This document shows positions 45,177 to 53,514 of a stretch of 64,000 nucleotides of DNA, piece by piece. Every line of letters begins with the position of its first letter. Position 1 is the stretch's first letter. The position numbers and the translations under genes are program-made. The notes under the pieces are model-generated. The model had not been told where the DNA came from and did no database searches. It saw only the letters and a list, made by a program, of their open reading frames with translations. The DNA is taken from the NCBI GenBank assembly GCA_943788645.1, contig CALSRC010000010.1:186001-250000 (forward strand), read 5' to 3'. Origin of the DNA: UA16 sp002292325 (GTDB lineage Bacteria > Bacteroidota > Bacteroidia > Flavobacteriales_D > Sanyastnellaceae).

Positions 45177-45452
45177 TTATTTCGCTCGCTCTACAACTTC
45201 CACCACTCGCCAGCACTTGCGCTTGCTCAATGGTCGAGTCTCCATGATGCGAACAGTGTCTCCGATGTTACAAGTATCTGCTTCATCGTGCACCATAAAC
45301 TTGCTCGTCTTCTTAAGGAATTTACCATATTTCGGGTGCTTCTCCTTACGCTCAACGGTCACCGTGATGCTCTTGGTCATGGAGTTGGACGTTACCGTTC
45401 CAATTCGCTCTTTGCGCAGGTTGCGCTCTATTGTTGTGCTTTCAGTACTCAT
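45177..45452 (-). CDS. rpsQ: Ribosomal protein S17
   Basis: A primary 16S rRNA binder of 91 residues: RKERIGTVTSNSMTKSITVT, then HDEADTCNIGDTVRIMETRP and LSKRKCWRVVEVVE. It overlaps rpmC by 4 bases (ATGA). Confidence 0.98.
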   Translation of the reverse strand: MSTESTTIERNLRKERIGTVTSNSMTKSITVTVERKEKHPKYGKFLKKTSKFMVHDEADTCNIGDTVRIMETRPLSKRKCWRVVEVVERAK

Positions 45453-45640
45453 GCGTTCGCGGTATTCCGAGCATTCATTTCAGTCAACAAGCGCGCAACG
45501 TCGCGCTTTTTATTTTTCAAAGCTGTCGTAGACTCCAACCCAGCAACAGTGTGGTTGAATCGCAACTTGGCTAGCGCTTCGCGCTCTACGTCAATCCGCT
45601 CCATCAAATCGGAGTCAGAAAGCTGTCGTATTTCTGTCAT
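45449..45640 (-). CDS. rpmC: Ribosomal protein L29
   Basis: A helical large-subunit protein at the exit tunnel, 63 residues. The start is the ATG at 45640 (MTEIRQLSDSDLMERIDVER). Codons further upstream lie in rplP. The core LAKLRFNHTVAGLESTTALK is typical. Coupled to rpsQ by a 4-base overlap. Confidence 0.96.
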   Translation of the reverse strand: MTEIRQLSDSDLMERIDVEREALAKLRFNHTVAGLESTTALKNKKRDVARLLTEMNARNTANA

Positions 45641-45648
45641 TTCAATCA

Positions 45649-46068
45649 TCACTCTGCATAATCTGGGCGTACAACAAACTTGCACTTCACCGGAAGCTTC
45701 TGAGCTCCGAGTCGCAAGGCCTCTAAGGCAGTCTCTTTTGAGACTCCATCCACCTCAAACATCAATCGCCCAGGTCGGACAGGTGCAACCCAATGGCTTG
45801 GAGCTCCTTTACCTTTACCCATACGAACCTCTGCAGGCTTAGATGTGATCGGTTTGTCCGGGAAAATTCGAATCCACACTTGTCCCTCACGCTTCATGTA
45901 GCGGTTGATGGCGATACGTGCTGCTTCGATTTGTCGGGAGGTAATGAAACCTTCCTCCAACGTTTTGATCCCGAAGGTACCATATGCAAGGGTGCTTCCG
46001 CGATACGCTAAACCGCGTATCCGACCCTTTTGCATTTTCCTGAATTTCGTTCTTTTCGGCTGTAACAT
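45649..46068 (-). CDS. rplP: Ribosomal protein L16
   Basis: A large-subunit protein near the A site, 139 residues, beginning MLQPKRTKFRKMQKGRIRGL, with RQIEAARIAINRYMKREGQV and MGKGKGAPSHWVAPVRPG. Confidence 0.98.
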   Translation of the reverse strand: MLQPKRTKFRKMQKGRIRGLAYRGSTLAYGTFGIKTLEEGFITSRQIEAARIAINRYMKREGQVWIRIFPDKPITSKPAEVRMGKGKGAPSHWVAPVRPGRLMFEVDGVSKETALEALRLGAQKLPVKCKFVVRPDYAE

Positions 46069-46083
46069 AACCTTTCTCTTCTA

Positions 46084-46815
46084 TCAGTTGCGTGTACGAC
46101 GGCGACCACCACTCCCGCCACCTTGTCGGCCTGAGCCGCCGCGGCGATCGTTTGATTGCTTTTGTGGAGGAATAGGCGACAAGTCCTTCTTGCCGTAAAT
46201 CTCGCCACGGCAAATCCAGCACTTGATGCCAATTCGTCCGTAGGTCGTGTGCGCCTCCATCAACGCATAGTCGATGTCCGCACGGAATGTGTGCAATGGA
46301 ATCCGGCCTTCCTTGTAGGATTCTGAACGCGCGATTTCCGCACCGTTCACCCGTCCTGCAATGTTGATCTTGATTCCTTCAGCTCCCAGTCGCATCGTAC
46401 CTGCTATGGCCATCTTAATGGCACGGCGGTGTGAGATACGCGCTTCAATCTGGCGAGCTACGCTCTCCGCAACCAATTTCGCATCCAACTCAGGACGCTT
46501 GATCTCGAAAATATTGATCTGTACCTCCTTTCCAGTCAGCTTTTTCAATTCTTCGCGGAGCTTATCTACTTCCTGACCTCCTTTTCCGATGATGACACCG
46601 GGACGCGCAGATTTTACGGTCACTGTCACCAACTTCAAGGTGCGCTCAATGATGATATTTGAAACGCTTGCTTTACGCAATCGAGCCAAGAGGTACTCAC
46701 GGATTTTCTCGTCCTCTACAAGCTTATCCTTGTAGTCGTTTCCACCATACCAGTTCGAGTCCCATCCACGGATGAAACCAAGGCGATTTCCAATCGGATT
46801 TGTTTTCTGTCCCAT
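46084..46815 (-). CDS. rpsC: Ribosomal protein S3
   Basis: A head protein at the mRNA entry. It has 243 residues: MGQKTNPIGNRLGFIRGWDS at the start, the KH domain with GVIIGKGGQEVDKLREELKK, and the S3 C-terminal domain (IPLHTFRADIDY, WICRGEIYGKKDL). The Gly/Arg-rich end (RRGGSGRQGGGSGG) extends past the family core. Confidence 0.98.
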   Translation of the reverse strand: MGQKTNPIGNRLGFIRGWDSNWYGGNDYKDKLVEDEKIREYLLARLRKASVSNIIIERTLKLVTVTVKSARPGVIIGKGGQEVDKLREELKKLTGKEVQINIFEIKRPELDAKLVAESVARQIEARISHRRAIKMAIAGTMRLGAEGIKINIAGRVNGAEIARSESYKEGRIPLHTFRADIDYALMEAHTTYGRIGIKCWICRGEIYGKKDLSPIPPQKQSNDRRGGSGRQGGGSGGRRRTRN

Positions 46816-46818
46816 GAA

Positions 46819-47217
46819 TCAGTTCTTAACGGAGTCTACAATGATGGTTACGTGATTGCTGCGCTTGCGAATGCGGTGCGCGCGACCTTGAGGTGCAGTT
46901 TGCAAACGCTTCAGCATTCGCGCGCTGTCTACCTTGATCTCCCGAACAATCAAATCTGATTCTTCAGGACGTGAGCCGGCGTTCTTCGCTTCCCAATTGG
47001 CAATCGCTGATCGGAGTAATTTCTCCAAACGATTGGACGCCTCTTGCGGGCTAAACTTCAAAATATTCAATGCCTGAAAGACATCTTTTCCACGAACCGT
47101 ATCAGCGACCAATCGCATCTTTCGGGGAGACGTGGGGCAATTATTGAGCTTCGCGATTGCGAGGCTCTTCATTTCTTCCTTTCGCGCTTCTGCAGCGAGT
47201 CGTTTGCGTTTTCCCAT
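46819..47217 (-). CDS. rplV: Ribosomal protein L22
   Basis: A tunnel-lining large-subunit protein of 132 residues. CPTSPRKMRLVADTVRGKDV and the beta-hairpin region LKRLQTAPQGRAHRIRKRSN are normal, with no insertion of the type linked to macrolide resistance seen by eye. It begins with a short basic extension, MGKRKRLAAEARKEEMKS. Confidence 0.97.
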   Translation of the reverse strand: MGKRKRLAAEARKEEMKSLAIAKLNNCPTSPRKMRLVADTVRGKDVFQALNILKFSPQEASNRLEKLLRSAIANWEAKNAGSRPEESDLIVREIKVDSARMLKRLQTAPQGRAHRIRKRSNHVTIIVDSVKN

Positions 47218-47222
47218 GACGA

Positions 47223-47498
47223 TTATCGCTTCTTGTCCCTTTTGTCCGCGTGGCCACGGAAGGTACGGGTGGGTGAAAATTCTCCGAGCTTGTGTCCGAC
47301 CATATTCTCTGTTACGAAAACAGGGATGAATTGTCGGCCGTTGTGCACAGCTATTGTCAATCCAACAAAATCAGGCGTGATGGTACTGGAACGAGACCAC
47401 GTCTTGATGACGGACTTTTTGCCCGATGTTTGGATCGCCTCAACACGGTTGTTGAGCTTATAGTGTACGAATGGGGGTTTCTTAAGTGAACGAGACAT
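47223..47498 (-). CDS. rpsS: Ribosomal protein S19
   Basis: A small-subunit head protein of 91 residues, beginning MSRSLKKPPFVHYKLNNRVE, with WSRSSTITPDFVGLTIAVHN and GHKLGEFSPTRTFRGH. Confidence 0.98.
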   Translation of the reverse strand: MSRSLKKPPFVHYKLNNRVEAIQTSGKKSVIKTWSRSSTITPDFVGLTIAVHNGRQFIPVFVTENMVGHKLGEFSPTRTFRGHADKRDKKR

Positions 47499-47503
47499 GG
47501 CTA

Positions 47504-48325
47504 TTACTTCTTCCGACGTTCAATGATATACTTCGAGCTATTCTTGCGCGGATTCCGCGTCTTGTATCCTTTGGATGGAATACCGTTTCTTGAGCGTGGG
47601 TGCCCTCCTGAGGACTTACCCTCACCACCACCCATTGGGTGATCAACGGGATTCATAACAACACCACGGACACGTGGTCGTCGACCTAACCAACGTGAAC
47701 GGCCGGCTTTACCAGAAACTTGCAAGCTATGCTCCGAGGTACTGACCGAACCGATGACCGCTAGGCACGTCACCAAGATCATCCGAGTCTCACCGCTGGG
47801 CAACTTCACGATGGCATACTTGCCGTCTCGTGCGTTGAGTTGAGCGTAGGATCCTGCGCTTCGAGCCATGGACCCTCCTTTGCCAGGATACAATTCAATG
47901 TTGTGAATCGTCGTTCCCAATGGAATGTCCGACAAGTACATCGCGTGTCCTACGTCCGGAGTCGCATCCTTTCCGCTCTTGATCTTCATACCTGGCTTCA
48001 AGCCTTGTGGTGCGATGATGTAGCGCTTTTCGCCGTCTGTGTATTCGACTAAGCAAATACGCGCGGAACGATTCGGATCGTACTCTACCGTCAAAACGGT
48101 CGCTTCCATGTGCTTTTCACGCTTGAAATCAATCAAACGGTAACGACGCTTGTGTCCACCTCCGCGGTAGCGCATCGTCATCTTTCCATCCGCATTTCGT
48201 CCACCTGATTTTTTCAAGGGGCGCAACAACGGCTTGTGTGGCTTGTCCGCAGTAATGTCGTCGAATGTCGACGCAACTTTGTGACGCGTGCCAGGTGTTA
48301 TTGGGTTGAATTTACGAAGTGCCAT
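47504..48325 (-). CDS. rplB: Ribosomal protein L2
   Basis: A large-subunit protein essential for peptidyl transfer and subunit joining, 273 residues. The start is the ATG at 48325 (MALRKFNPITPGTRHKVAST). Landmarks are RYRGGGHKRRYRLIDFKR and the conserved PVDHPMGGGEGKSSGGHPRS with the key histidine. Confidence 0.98.
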   Translation of the reverse strand: MALRKFNPITPGTRHKVASTFDDITADKPHKPLLRPLKKSGGRNADGKMTMRYRGGGHKRRYRLIDFKREKHMEATVLTVEYDPNRSARICLVEYTDGEKRYIIAPQGLKPGMKIKSGKDATPDVGHAMYLSDIPLGTTIHNIELYPGKGGSMARSAGSYAQLNARDGKYAIVKLPSGETRMILVTCLAVIGSVSTSEHSLQVSGKAGRSRWLGRRPRVRGVVMNPVDHPMGGGEGKSSGGHPRSRNGIPSKGYKTRNPRKNSSKYIIERRKK

Positions 48326-48329
48326 GTGC

Positions 48330-48623
48330 TTAGATGTTCTCGTAGAAGTCAATCATTTCTCCTTCAGCCAAACTCACGATGGCCTTCTTATATCCAACGG
48401 TGCGTCCTTTTACGATGCCCGTTTTGGTAAATCGTTGACGGCTTTTGCCATCCACGCGCAGTGTGCGAACCGAAGTAACGGTCACACCGTACTCCTTTTC
48501 GATCGCTTTCTTTATCTCCACCTTGTTCGCACCGTCAGCGACAACAAAACCGTAGGCATTGTTCCTCTCTGTATCGGCGGTCATCTTTTCGGTGATGAGG
48601 GGCTTTATCAAAATCTGTTGCAT
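48330..48623 (-). CDS. rplW: Ribosomal protein L23
   Basis: A tunnel-exit protein and docking site for trigger factor and SRP, 97 residues from the ATG at 48623 (MQQILIKPLITEKMTADTER). A TTG two codons upstream is less likely. The core has VEIKKAIEKEYGVTVTSVRT and KGRTVGYKKAIVSL. Confidence 0.97.
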   Translation of the reverse strand: MQQILIKPLITEKMTADTERNNAYGFVVADGANKVEIKKAIEKEYGVTVTSVRTLRVDGKSRQRFTKTGIVKGRTVGYKKAIVSLAEGEMIDFYENI

Positions 48624-48631
48624 AACCAATC

Positions 48632-49258
48632 TTATTTAAGCATTCCCTCAATCACCTTGTGGGCGTCGTCCACGAAGATGAGGGTGTTACAATTCATGAT
48701 GTCGTATGTGCTCAAGTCAGTAGCCAACATCACCCGGTGCTTCCGAAGGTTTCGGCTGCTTAAGAATACATTTTCGTTGGCCGCAGGCAAAACCATCAAG
48801 GTTTTGTTATTCGCCATTTCCAATCCATTCATCAAGCCAGCAAAATCTTTGGTCTTTGGAGCATCCATCTTGAGGCCTTCGACCACCATAATGGACTTTT
48901 CTTTTGCCTTGTAGCTCAACGCACTACGCCGTGCCAATTGCTTCACTTTGTGGTTCAGCTTTTGGGTATAGTCGCGTGGCTCTGGGCCGAAAGTGGTACC
49001 ACCACCTCGAAACAATGGATTCTTGATGGATCCAGCACGAGCGGTTCCCGTTCCTTTTTGCTTCTTGATTTTCCGCGTTGAACCAGAAACCAGTCCTCTG
49101 TGCAACGTGTCATGTGTTCCTTGACGCTGTGCAGCTTGGAATCGTTTCACATCCAAATAGATCGCGTGATCATTGGGCTCAATGCCGAAGACGCTTTTGT
49201 TCAAGGTCACCGACTTGTCGGTCTTTGAACCGCTTGCGTTATATACATCTACTTTCAT
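48632..49258 (-). CDS. rplD: Ribosomal protein L4
   Basis: A large-subunit assembly and tunnel protein, 208 residues. GLVSGSTRKIKKQKGTGTAR and PLFRGGGTTFGPEPRDY form the extended tunnel loop. It overlaps rplC by 4 bases (ATGA). In Escherichia coli L4 represses the S10 operon; not testable here. Confidence 0.98.
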   Translation of the reverse strand: MKVDVYNASGSKTDKSVTLNKSVFGIEPNDHAIYLDVKRFQAAQRQGTHDTLHRGLVSGSTRKIKKQKGTGTARAGSIKNPLFRGGGTTFGPEPRDYTQKLNHKVKQLARRSALSYKAKEKSIMVVEGLKMDAPKTKDFAGLMNGLEMANNKTLMVLPAANENVFLSSRNLRKHRVMLATDLSTYDIMNCNTLIFVDDAHKVIEGMLK

Positions 49259-49887
49259 CGCGCTTCAGGTTTACGGATTACAACAGTTGCACCTTTGTGT
49301 CCAGGAACTGCCCCTTTCACGACCATCACACCTTCTTCAGGCATGATTTTCACGATTTCGAGATTCTCGATGGTCACACGGGCATTTCCTGTTTGCCCCG
49401 CCATGCGCATTCCTTTGAATACACGAGCTGGCGTGGAGGCTGCACCGATGGAACCAGGAGCTCTCAGTCGGTTGTGCTGGCCGTGCGTCGCTTGACCCAC
49501 ACCCGCGAAGCCGTGACGCTTCACAACACCTTGGAAGCCTTTTCCTTTTGACTTTCCAATGACAGACACGTACTCGCCTTCGTTGAAGATGTCCTCCAAC
49601 TTTAATTGGTCGCCCTCTTTGTGCTCCTCGGCGAATCCATTGAATTCTACCAATTTGCGCATGAGGCCAACTCCGGCGCGCTTAAAGTGACCTTGCAATG
49701 CTTTGGATGTGCGCTTTTCAGAGCGCTCACCATAGCCGAGTTGGACAGCCTGATAGCCATCCTTCTCCAGGGTACGAACTTGCGTGACTACGCAAGGACC
49801 AACTTCTAAAACAGTGCATGGGATATTCTTCCCAGAGGCATTATAGACGCTGGTCATACCTAACTTCTTCCCTATGAGTCCGGGCAT
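49255..49887 (-). CDS. rplC: Ribosomal protein L3
   Basis: A large-subunit assembly protein near the peptidyl-transferase centre, 210 residues: MPGLIGKKLGMTSVYNASGK, then KGKGFQGVVKRHGFAGVGQA and GSIGAASTPARVFKGMRMAG. Confidence 0.98.
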   Translation of the reverse strand: MPGLIGKKLGMTSVYNASGKNIPCTVLEVGPCVVTQVRTLEKDGYQAVQLGYGERSEKRTSKALQGHFKRAGVGLMRKLVEFNGFAEEHKEGDQLKLEDIFNEGEYVSVIGKSKGKGFQGVVKRHGFAGVGQATHGQHNRLRAPGSIGAASTPARVFKGMRMAGQTGNARVTIENLEIVKIMPEEGVMVVKGAVPGHKGATVVIRKPEAR

Positions 49888-49925
49888 GATTGTGGTTTTA
49901 TTGTTTCGCGTTAATGATGTTCTCG

Positions 49926-50231
49926 TCAGACCTTGATTTCTACTTCAACACCACTTGGCAATTCCAAGCGCATCAAAGCGTCAACGGTCTTTGAGGATGA
50001 ACTGTATATATCAATCAATCGCTTGTAAGCGTTCAATTCAAATTGTTCACGTGATTTTTTATTCACGTGGGGTGACCGCAGTACCGTATAGATCCGCTGG
50101 TGCGTTGGCAACGGAACTGGTCCGCTGATTACCGCTCCTGTCGTCTTAACGGTCTTCACGATTTTCTCGGCTGACTTATCGACCAAGTTGTAATCGTAAG
50201 ACTTGAGTTTGATTCGGATTTTTTGAGTCAT
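49926..50231 (-). CDS. rpsJ: Ribosomal protein S10
   Basis: A small-subunit protein, also the antitermination factor NusE, 101 residues from the ATG at 50231 (MTQKIRIKLKSYDYNLVDKS). GPVPLPTHQRIYTVLRSPHV is standard. It links the str part (rpsL, rpsG, fusA) to the S10 part without a terminator, 11 bases after fusA. Confidence 0.98.
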   Translation of the reverse strand: MTQKIRIKLKSYDYNLVDKSAEKIVKTVKTTGAVISGPVPLPTHQRIYTVLRSPHVNKKSREQFELNAYKRLIDIYSSSSKTVDALMRLELPSGVEVEIKV

Positions 50232-50242
50232 CTTGGTCAATA

Positions 50243-52352
50243 TTAGCTTTGGCCTTGGGCTTCAGCGATCACTTTTTCTTGAATGCTATTCGGTGCCTGA
50301 GAGTAATGGCTAAACGACATGGAGGACGTCGCTCTACCAGAAGTCAACGTGCGGAGATCCGTCACGTAGCCGAACATTTCTGACAATGGAACCTTTGCAT
50401 TCACAATGGTCTTTCCACTTCGCTCACCGGTGCCTTCAATCAGCGCCCGGCGCTTGTTCAAATCACCGATTACATCTCCCATGTTCTCATCTGGTGTTAC
50501 CACCTCAAGCTGCATCATGGGTTCCAAAATCTTCGGCTGGCATTGCTTGACCGCGTGACGGTATGCCATCTTGGCGGCCAATTCGAACGAAAGCTGATCC
50601 GAATCCACTGCGTGGAATGAACCGTCAATCAACTCTACGGCCATGCTGTCCATCTGGTAACCCGCAAGAATTCCATTCTTCATTGCCTCCTCAAATCCTT
50701 TCTGCACCGATGGAACGAATTCCTTCGGGACGTTTCCACCTTTTACAGAGTTTTTGAAAACCAATCCGGGTTCCTCTGGTGTTGGTGAAGCTCCGATTTT
50801 CACGATGATGTCCGCAAACTTACCACGTCCACCTGATTGCTTCTTGTACACTTCGCGGTGATCCGTAGAACCAAAAATTGCTTCTTTGTAATTCACCTGC
50901 GGAGCTCCTTGGTTGCACTCGACTTTGAACTCGCGACGTAACCGATCAACCAAAACTTCCAGGTGGAGCTCGCCCATTCCTGAAATAACCGTTTGACCCG
51001 TCTCCTCATCCGTGCGAACGTTGAACGTTGGATCCTCCTCAGAAAGCTTACCCAAGCCATTGGATAACTTATCCAAATCCGCCTGAGATTTCGGTTCGAT
51101 TGCGATACCAATGACGGGATCCGGGAAGGACATACTTTCTAAAACAAGTGGAGCACCTTCTTTGCAGAGCGTGTCCCCAGTTCGAATGTCCTTAAAGCCT
51201 ACAACTGCTCCGATATCACCCGCTTCAAGCTCATCAATCGGATTTTGCTTGTTGGAGTGCATCTGGAAAATACGAGAGATCCGTTCCTTCTTGCCGCTTC
51301 GTGTGTTAATCACATATGATCCGGCTGGGAGCCGACCAGAATAAGCACGCACAAAGCAAAGTCGACCTACAAAAGGATCCGTTGCAATCTTAAATGCCAA
51401 ACCAGCAAAAGGCTCATCTGGATCTGGCTTTCGCTCGATTTTCTCCTCCTCATCGTCCACAGCTGTGCCCACAATTGCTTCAACGTCGTATGGAGAAGGC
51501 AAGTACATCATGACCGCGTCCAACATGGTCTGTACTCCCTTGTTCTTGAAAGCAGAACCACACAAAAGCGGTGTAATCTGCATGCCAATCGTGGCTTTAC
51601 GGATGGCCTCAATGATCTCATCAGCAGTCAAACTATCTGGATCCTCGAAGTACTTCTCCATGAGATTATCGTCCTGCTCTGCAGCAGCCTCAATCAACTG
51701 ACCCCTGTACTCTTCTACCGTATCGACCAAGTCTTCTGGTATTGGAACCTCGTTCCAAGTCATTCCGTGGTCCTCCTCGCTCCAGATATACGCCTTGTTC
51801 GTAATCAGGTCAACCACTCCTTTAAAATCGTCCTCAGCTCCGATCGGCACTTGCAATGGAACAGGACGTGCGCCGAGCATGTCTTTGATCATACCAACAA
51901 CGTTGAAGAAGTCAGCACCTGATCGGTCCATTTTGTTCTCGAATCCAATTCGTGGAACCTTGTACTTATCAGCTAGGCCCCAGTTCGTCTCCGACTGAGG
52001 TTCTACACCGGAAACCGCGCAAAACAGAGCAACTGCCCCATCCAGAACGCGAAGTGATCGCTCTACCTCAACAGTAAAGTCAACGTGTCCAGGAGTATCG
52101 ATGATGTTGATCCGGGTATTGTTCATCTTGGAAATTCCAGAAGCACGTCGTTGCCGCTGATGGTTAATGGTAATTCCTCGCTCTTGCTCTTGCTCCATCC
52201 AATCCATCGTCGCAGCACCGTCGTGTACCTCTCCAATTTTGTGGGAGATACCGGTGTAATACAACACACGTATCGGTCGTCGTCGTCTTACCTGCATCGA
52301 CGTGAGCCATGATGCCGATATTCCGCGTGAAGTTTAGATCTCTTTTAGCCAT
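50243..52352 (-). CDS. fusA: Elongation factor G, with several single-base insertions near its 5' end
   Basis: The GTPase that moves tRNA and mRNA through the ribosome. The gene starts at the ATG at 52352 (MAKRDLNFTRNIGIMAHVDA, P-loop AHVDAGKTTT) and the body ends at 50243; restored length is about 702 residues with DTPGHVDF and NKMD GTPase motifs and normal domains II-V. As given the frame is broken. An extra A at 52272 hides TERVLYYTG. Extra T at 52161 and at 52164-52165, and an extra G at 52114-52116, garble a stretch that otherwise reads ITSAATTCFWNFQDEQYRIN. These four insertions in 160 bases of an essential gene point to sequence error, with a duplicate fusA elsewhere as the alternative. 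Confidence 0.95.
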
Positions 52353-52380
52353 GATTGTACAGGCGTATTCAATGCAATTA

Positions 52381-52848
52381 TCAGAAACGGAAATGAGAGA
52401 ATGCTTTATTCGCCTCTGCCATTCGGTGGGTATCTTCTTTCTTCTTGAATGTTCCTCCCTCCTCTTTGGCTGCCGCTAACACTTCAGCAGCTAAGCGATC
52501 CGCCATGGATTTCTCGTTGCGCTTTCGAGCAAAGCTGATAAGCCACTTCATCGCCAAACTTTGCTTGCGAGAATCCCGGATTGGTTGTGGAATCTGGAAT
52601 GTCGCACCACCCACACGTCGGCTGCGCACTTCCACTCCTGGTGTAACGTTCTCCAACGCACGTTGGAAAACCTCCAAACCGTTTTCATCCGTGCGCTCTT
52701 GCACAGTATCCATGGCTTTGTAGAAAATGTCAAACGCAACGCTCTTCTTACCGTCCAACATTAAGTTGTTCACGAAGCTCGTTACCAATACACTGTCGAA
52801 TCTTGGATCCGGCAGGATTAAATGCTTTTTAGCTATTCTCCTTCTCAT
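52381..52848 (-). CDS. rpsG: Ribosomal protein S7
   Basis: A small-subunit head protein that nucleates 3'-domain assembly, 155 residues: MRRRIAKKHLILPDPRFDSV, then LMLDGKKSVAFDIFYKAMD and RRVGGATFQIPQPI. It follows rpsL by 5 bases. Confidence 0.98.
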   Translation of the reverse strand: MRRRIAKKHLILPDPRFDSVLVTSFVNNLMLDGKKSVAFDIFYKAMDTVQERTDENGLEVFQRALENVTPGVEVRSRRVGGATFQIPQPIRDSRKQSLAMKWLISFARKRNEKSMADRLAAEVLAAAKEEGGTFKKKEDTHRMAEANKAFSHFRF

Positions 52849-52853
52849 GACAA

Positions 52854-53234
52854 TTAACTCTTGGCTTTGGGCCGTTTGGTTCCATACTTCGAACGCCGTT
52901 GGGTACGCCCCTCAACGCCCGCCGTATCCAATGCTCCACGTACAATGTGGTAACGTACACCAGGCAAATCTTTCACACGACCACCTCTGACGAGGACGAT
53001 GCTGTGTTCTTGCAAGTTGTGGCCTTCACCGCCGATGTAAGCATTGACCTCGTTTCCGTTGGTCAAGCGAACACGCGCAACTTTACGCATGGCCGAGTTC
53101 GGTTTCTTGGGTGTGGTTGTGTAGACGCGCACACACACGCCTCGGCGTTGTGGACATGAATCCAAAGCGGCTGATTTGCTCGCTTGGGTCTTCGTTGTGC
53201 GCCCTTTTCGGATGAGCTGCTGAATGGTTGGCAT
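52854..53234 (-). CDS. rpsL: Ribosomal protein S12
   Basis: A decoding-centre protein of 126 residues: MPTIQQLIRKGRTTKTQASK, YTTTPKKPNSAMRKVARVRL and GGRVKDLPGVRYHIVRGALD. The lysines at the usual streptomycin-resistance positions (in PKKPNS and VKDLPG) are the wild-type residues. It is the first gene of the long ribosomal operon, behind the promoter at 53294-53324. Confidence 0.98.
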   Translation of the reverse strand: MPTIQQLIRKGRTTKTQASKSAALDSCPQRRGVCVRVYTTTPKKPNSAMRKVARVRLTNGNEVNAYIGGEGHNLQEHSIVLVRGGRVKDLPGVRYHIVRGALDTAGVEGRTQRRSKYGTKRPKAKS

Positions 53235-53293
53235 ACGACCTATCTATCAGTTTACGTGTGTACAAATACTTTTTCCCCACATTAAAGGGGGTG

Positions 53294-53324
53294 CAAAAGT
53301 AGCAGATTCCTGCTTAAAAAGCAA
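53294..53324 (-). promoter_or_regulatory. Promoter of the ribosomal (str-S10-spc-alpha) operon
   Basis: On the minus strand TTG (53322-53324), 20 bases, then TACTTTTG (53294-53301) matches the Bacteroidota consensus exactly. It lies 60 bases before rpsL in a 280-base non-coding stretch (53235-53514) that separates rpsL from the divergent helicase gene. I see no other gene in that stretch. Confidence 0.7.
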
Positions 53325-53514
53325 TAGCTCAAGCCTCATTTTTTCAAGCAATCAGTGCAATCAGGGCGTGTGGGATAAAAACACACTGGAATTCAGGACG
53401 TTCACACACGAAACGCACCCCTCAGTGGTCGCGAAAAACGACGAGTTTTAAACATATCGACGAAGAGTTGGCTGAAGCCTTCCGTGATTTGGTCCCTCTC
53501 CGTACCTTCGAATA

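Noticed and set aside
52164..52352. Programmed frameshift in fusA
   Set aside because: No slippery sequence is present at 52272, and three further insertions close by must be removed to recover EF-G. Error explains all four together.
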